From Deltaproteobacteria bacterium (GTDB lineage: Bacteria > Desulfobacterota > Syntrophia > Syntrophales > UBA2192), in the NCBI GenBank assembly GCA_012728915.1, contig JAAYEC010000072.1:1-36680 (forward strand): DNA of 36,680 bases. The letters are read 5' to 3'. This document shows positions 34,212 to 36,680 of this stretch, in pieces. Each line of letters opens with the position of its first letter. Within the stretch, counting starts at the first letter, position 1. The position numbers and the translations under genes are program-made. Below the pieces are notes generated by a model. It had not been told where the DNA came from. It did not search any database and worked only from the letters and a program-made list of their open reading frames with translations.

Positions 34212-34727
34212 GTTGATTCCTCCGCCATCTTGCCCGGGAATGTCGGTGGAAATGTTCACCTCCGGGGAAAGCAGCATTTTCGGAGGCAGTTCCTGCGCCT
34301 GAAGGATCGCGGCCATCTCCCTCATCCCCTCGGCAATCGCTTCCAGCCGTTGAACGGACAGGACCTCCAGGCCCGACACGATCATGCCCTGGGCCACCTG
34401 CGGCGACTGCTTGACGATTTTCTTTCCTTCCGTCGTAAGGGTCACATGGACCACCCTCCGGTCCTTGCGGGAACGGGTTTTTCTGATGAGCCCCGACCGC
34501 ATCAGCCGGTCGAGAATTCCGATCACCGTCGCGGGATGAAGATACATCTTCCGGGAAAGGTCCGACACACGGATCGGTCCCGAGTCGGCGATCATCTTGA
34601 TCGCCCACAGCTGGGGGCTTGTCAGGCCCGAGGCTTTCTTTGCCCGCCGGGTGTACGAGTGAACCGCCTGGAAGACCCTCCGCAGATCATCCGCAATTTC
34701 GGCAATGACCCTGTCTTTGTCCGTCAT
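34203..34727 (-). CDS. MarR-family transcriptional regulator
   Basis: This 174-residue protein has the MarR winged-helix order: SGLTSPQLWAIKMI, IRVSDLSRKMYLHPATVIGI (recognition helix), LDRLMRSGLIRK, then the wing RSRKDRRVVHVTLT ending TEGKKIV. The tail beyond residue 135 (LPPKMLLSPEVNI...) is unusual and may bind a ligand or aid dimer formation. The ATG at 34727 has GGAGGGG upstream. It is the first gene of the minus-strand solute cluster. A palindrome overlapping its promoter is a likely operator, suggesting autoregulation. Ligand unknown. Confidence 0.92.
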   Translation of the reverse strand: MTDKDRVIAEIADDLRRVFQAVHSYTRRAKKASGLTSPQLWAIKMIADSGPIRVSDLSRKMYLHPATVIGILDRLMRSGLIRKTRSRKDRRVVHVTLTTEGKKIVKQSPQVAQGMIVSGLEVLSVQRLEAIAEGMREMAAILQAQELPPKMLLSPEVNISTDIPGQDGGGINLE

Positions 34728-34879
34728 CGATCCGCCCCTCCGGTCTTCCCGCACGGCCTGCTGTCGCCAATCCCGACTGATCCCTCCCTCGCGTCAACAC
34801 CATGGCCCCGCGGCTGCGGACATCCTGAAGCGGCCGGATCCCGTCCGCGGATATTTGGCAGCAAGGAGGGTTTTTTACG

Positions 34880-34909
34880 CATATATTGTTTACAAATTAT
34901 TGATGTAAA
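34880..34909 (-). promoter_or_regulatory. marR/solute-cluster promoter with overlapping 21-bp palindromic operator
   Basis: Minus-strand -35 TTTACA (34909-34904) is followed after 17-18 bp by ATATAT or TATATG (34886-34880). The inverted repeat TTTACA-N9-TGTAAA (34889-34909) covers the -35 box and spacer. A dimeric MarR protein bound here would block RNA polymerase. The leader to the marR ATG would be about 145 bases. Confidence 0.55.
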
Positions 34910-35161
34910 AGTAAAGCAAAAATGTCATAACAATCAACCAATAAGATCGTTTGAGCCGTCTTTTTCAATGTCGTCGATGGGTTACCCGGAGTGGTTTCTT
35001 GCATCATCAGCTTCCTGATGACGGGACATCGCGGCGTCTTTCCCTGCCTGCGCTTCGATTTTCTCTCGTCGGCGCCGATCTTCCTGCAGTACAAAAACCA
35101 TCCGCTTCAATCCATGAACCAATCTCGTCCAATGGCTGAGAATCGATATCGTAATGGATGA

Positions 35162-35190
35162 TTGAATATTCCAGCCGGGGGTAATTTACT
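35162..35190 (+). promoter_or_regulatory. Weak candidate promoter for the SHOCT gene
   Basis: TTGAAT at 35162-35167 and TTTACT at 35185-35190 are spaced by 17 bp, each with four of six consensus bases. It lies about 80 bp before the SHOCT protein start. Confidence 0.3.
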
Positions 35191-35268
35191 GGTAGAGAGG
35201 CTTGGCGTCCGGCCGTCCATCCCCGGATCAGCGAAACGCCCTGTCAACGCTCGTCCGAAAGGCCCCCG

Positions 35269-35571
35269 ATGAAGCAAACACTCACCTTTGCCGTCCTGTC
35301 ATCTGCAATGGCCCTGGTTTCCTGTCCGGCGGCCGTCCGTTTCGAACCCATGCAGGGGCCGGGAAGCGGCTGGCCGATGATGCATTACGGAGGCGGTCTC
35401 CTGTGGCCGATTCTCGCGATCGCAGCCGCCGTCGCGATCTATCTCATCGTGAAGGCCCGGCGGGGCGGGAGCGGACGCGAGACACCCCTGGAAATCCTGA
35501 ACAAACGTTACGCAAAAGGGGAAATCACGGAAGAGGAATTCGACCGGATGAAACGGCATCTCTCCGAATGA
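35269..35571 (+). CDS. Small membrane-anchored SHOCT-domain protein
   Basis: This 100-residue protein has a hydrophobic N-terminus with a lipobox-like LVSC (C19), a second hydrophobic helix at about 43-62 (LLWPILAIAAAVAIYLIV), and a C-terminal SHOCT module (about 71-99) with ILNKRYAKGEITEEEFDRMK. SHOCT is a short two-helix oligomerisation motif found at the ends of many membrane proteins. A GGMMHYGG-like Met/Gly stretch precedes the helix. GAAAGG lies upstream of the ATG. The next gene, 49 bp downstream, is a secreted Met/Gly-rich protein, so the two probably work together; their task is unknown. Confidence 0.8.
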   Translation: MKQTLTFAVLSSAMALVSCPAAVRFEPMQGPGSGWPMMHYGGGLLWPILAIAAAVAIYLIVKARRGGSGRETPLEILNKRYAKGEITEEEFDRMKRHLSE

Positions 35572-35620
35572 CACCGTTGTTCTCCTCGGAAAGCACGGCA
35601 AAGACAAGAAGGAGGCAGCC

Positions 35621-36559
35621 ATGAAAAAAATTGTCTTGACAACGGCGGCGGTGCTCCTGTCCGTCCTGCTCGTCCTGCCCGCTGCGGCCCAGCGCGGCAT
35701 GGGCGGAGGCATGATGGGTTACGGACAGGGCTATGGAATGGGCGGAGGGATGATGGGCTATCCGATCGCCCCGGACGTGCCGGACAAGCTCCCGGCCCCG
35801 AAAAGCCAGGAGTGGCTCCAGAAGCTGCGGGACGTGCTGGCCCTGGAACGTCTCTCCTACGCCCAGTACACGGCGGACGCGGAGAAATTCAACACCTGGA
35901 TGCCCTATCATGCGGTCATCCCCCAGGAGGAGGATCACGTGCGGGCCATCGAACGGCTCTTTGCCGCCTACGGCATGCCCGCCGAGGGCAAGCCGGCGGC
36001 CGTCGCGGAAACGAAAACGATCACCGAGGCCCTCGACCTGTGCGCGAAGATGGAGCAGGACCTGATCCCCCGCTACGAGTGGCTCGTGAAAAACGCCGAC
36101 GATCATGATTCGGCCGGTATCCTCAACAGCATCCTCCTGCAGACCCGCCATCACCTCGTCATGTTCGACCACGCGCTGAGAATGGGGGGCCGCATGGGAC
36201 CAGGCATGATGTATGGAGGCGGCTACGGCTACGGCATGGGACCGGGAATGACGGGCGGGCGGGGCTACGGCCACGGCATGGGCGGCATGATGGGCTACGG
36301 GCAGGGCTATGGCATGGGGGCCGGCATGACCCGCGGTTACGGCCGACCCTATGCCGAGCCCGGGAAGCCCCTGGAGATGAAGGATGCCCAAGCCAGGATG
36401 GAGGATTATCTGAAGTCCACCCGGAACCCGAACCTGAAGCTGGGCAAAATCAGGGACAAGGGCACGGCCTTCGAGGCGGAGGTCCTGACGAAGAGCAATG
36501 CGCTGGTCGACCGCGTCCTCATCGACAAGCGGACGGGCTGGATGAACTCGGCTTACTAG
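35621..36559 (+). CDS. Secreted Gly/Met/Tyr-rich protein with ferritin-like helical domain and conserved C-terminal module
   Basis: This 312-residue protein has a signal peptide (1-23, cut after AAA), a first Gly/Met/Tyr-rich segment (25-47), a helical region (60-187), a second Gly/Met/Tyr-rich segment (188-243), and a compact C-terminal module (250-312) ending DRVLIDKRTGWMNSAY. The helical part resembles DUF2202 ferritin-like bundles: E76 in LALERLSYAQY, E103/E104 and H106 in PQEEDHVRAI, and H177/H178 could bind metal. The repeated MMGYGQGYGMG units resemble Met-rich copper-binding stretches. A strong AAGGAGG precedes the ATG. Role unknown; periplasmic metal or redox handling is a guess. Confidence 0.7.
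   Translation: MKKIVLTTAAVLLSVLLVLPAAAQRGMGGGMMGYGQGYGMGGGMMGYPIAPDVPDKLPAPKSQEWLQKLRDVLALERLSYAQYTADAEKFNTWMPYHAVIPQEEDHVRAIERLFAAYGMPAEGKPAAVAETKTITEALDLCAKMEQDLIPRYEWLVKNADDHDSAGILNSILLQTRHHLVMFDHALRMGGRMGPGMMYGGGYGYGMGPGMTGGRGYGHGMGGMMGYGQGYGMGAGMTRGYGRPYAEPGKPLEMKDAQARMEDYLKSTRNPNLKLGKIRDKGTAFEAEVLTKSNALVDRVLIDKRTGWMNSAY
35711..36319 (+). repeat. Internal coding repeat (Met-Gly-Tyr units) in the secreted protein
   Basis: The unit encoding MMGYGQGYGMG occurs at about 35711-35743 and again at about 36287-36319, with DNA differing at only a few third-codon positions. Shorter related units (GYGYGMGPGM, GYGHGMGGMM) lie next to the second copy, suggesting spread by duplication. Confidence 0.6.
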
Positions 36560-36680
36560 CAGGCTGTTGAAATACTCACAACAAAACTCATTTTACTCTG
36601 CTCTTTGAAAGATGGTTGTGCTACAGTTCAGGCATCCCTGAAGAACCCCAGGAGGCTTGCGATGCGCGGGATTGAAGACA
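36560..36680 (+). mobile_element. Probable left end of an insertion sequence (partial)
   Basis: Directly after the stop of the secreted protein comes CAGGCTGTTGAAATACTCA, which resembles the terminal inverted repeats of several IS families (many begin or end with GGCTGTTGAAAA-type sequence). It is AT-richer than its surroundings. A strong AGGAGG at 36649-36654 and an ATG at 36662 follow about 100 bp in, the usual layout of an IS start. The matching right end is outside the window. Confidence 0.45.
36662..36680 (+). CDS. Start of a putative transposase ORF (runs off window)
   Basis: Only six codons are visible (MRGIED). They follow AGGAGG at a proper distance and lie behind an IS-like terminal sequence. 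The call as a transposase rests on that context alone. Confidence 0.3.

Larger units (their letters stand above)
34728..35268. other. 541-bp divergent regulatory region
   Basis: This gap lies between marR (minus) and the SHOCT gene (plus). It is notably AT-rich around 34870-34960, unlike the rest of the window, and contains the marR promoter/operator, a perfect 7-bp hairpin TCATCAG/CTGATGA at 35004-35021, and a weak plus-strand promoter near 35162. No gene or tRNA was seen. Confidence 0.6.

Noticed and set aside
34728-35268. tRNA, small RNA or small protein gene in the AT-rich gap
   Set aside because: No cloverleaf, no terminator-ended hairpin with T-run and no ORF with a ribosome site could be found.

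Overview
The window is GC-rich, tightly packed bacterial chromosome. It reads like an anaerobic deltaproteobacterium of the Syntrophus/Syntrophobacterales type. That placement is an inference from the gene mix: queA-tgt-yajC-secDF in a row, a leucine/isovalerate-type acyl-CoA cluster, an ADP-forming acyl-CoA synthetase fused to an acetyltransferase, and compatible-solute genes. No rRNA, tRNA, CRISPR array or prophage was seen.

Left part (1-3000, minus strand): three genes running leftward encode a methylcrotonyl-CoA carboxylase-type carboxyltransferase, a methylglutaconyl-CoA hydratase-type crotonase, and the first 43 residues of an HMG-CoA lyase-like enzyme. In that order they match the last three steps of leucine/isovalerate breakdown to acetoacetate and acetyl-CoA. 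3200-11040 (plus strand): housekeeping genes mazG, a DUF2065 protein, queA, tgt (queuosine tRNA modification), yajC-secD-secF (Sec accessory complex), a DUF456 membrane protein and lepB. A perfect 28-bp inverted repeat sits exactly on the mazG stop codon. 11300-14230 (plus): an orphan oligopeptide-binding lipoprotein and a D-Ala-D-Ala-ligase-like ATP-grasp enzyme.

14300-21090 (minus): a GMP-synthase ATP-pyrophosphatase without its glutaminase domain, glycogen synthase glgA, magnesium transporter mgtE, and an 894-residue ADP-forming acyl-CoA synthetase with a GNAT acetyltransferase tail.

21500-34730 (minus) is the most distinctive part: eleven same-strand genes, several overlapping or nearly touching, that look like one compatible-solute system. 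In transcription order they are a MarR regulator, trehalose-6-phosphate synthase (otsA), a DUF5752-like protein, trehalose synthase treT, a mannosyl/glucosyl-3-phosphoglycerate phosphatase, two GpgS-like glycosyltransferases, a universal stress protein, a PfkB sugar kinase, a beta-phosphoglucomutase/trehalose-6-phosphate phosphatase fusion, and a GH65 disaccharide phosphorylase. Together they could make trehalose by two routes, make a hexosyl-glycerate solute from 3-phosphoglycerate, and recycle trehalose through glucose-1-phosphate. A palindrome overlapping a promoter upstream of marR and a second promoter before otsA suggest how it is controlled.

Right end (35270-36680, plus): a small SHOCT protein and a secreted Gly/Met/Tyr-rich protein with a ferritin-like helical region and a conserved C-terminal module, followed directly by what looks like the left end of an insertion sequence whose first codons run off the window.
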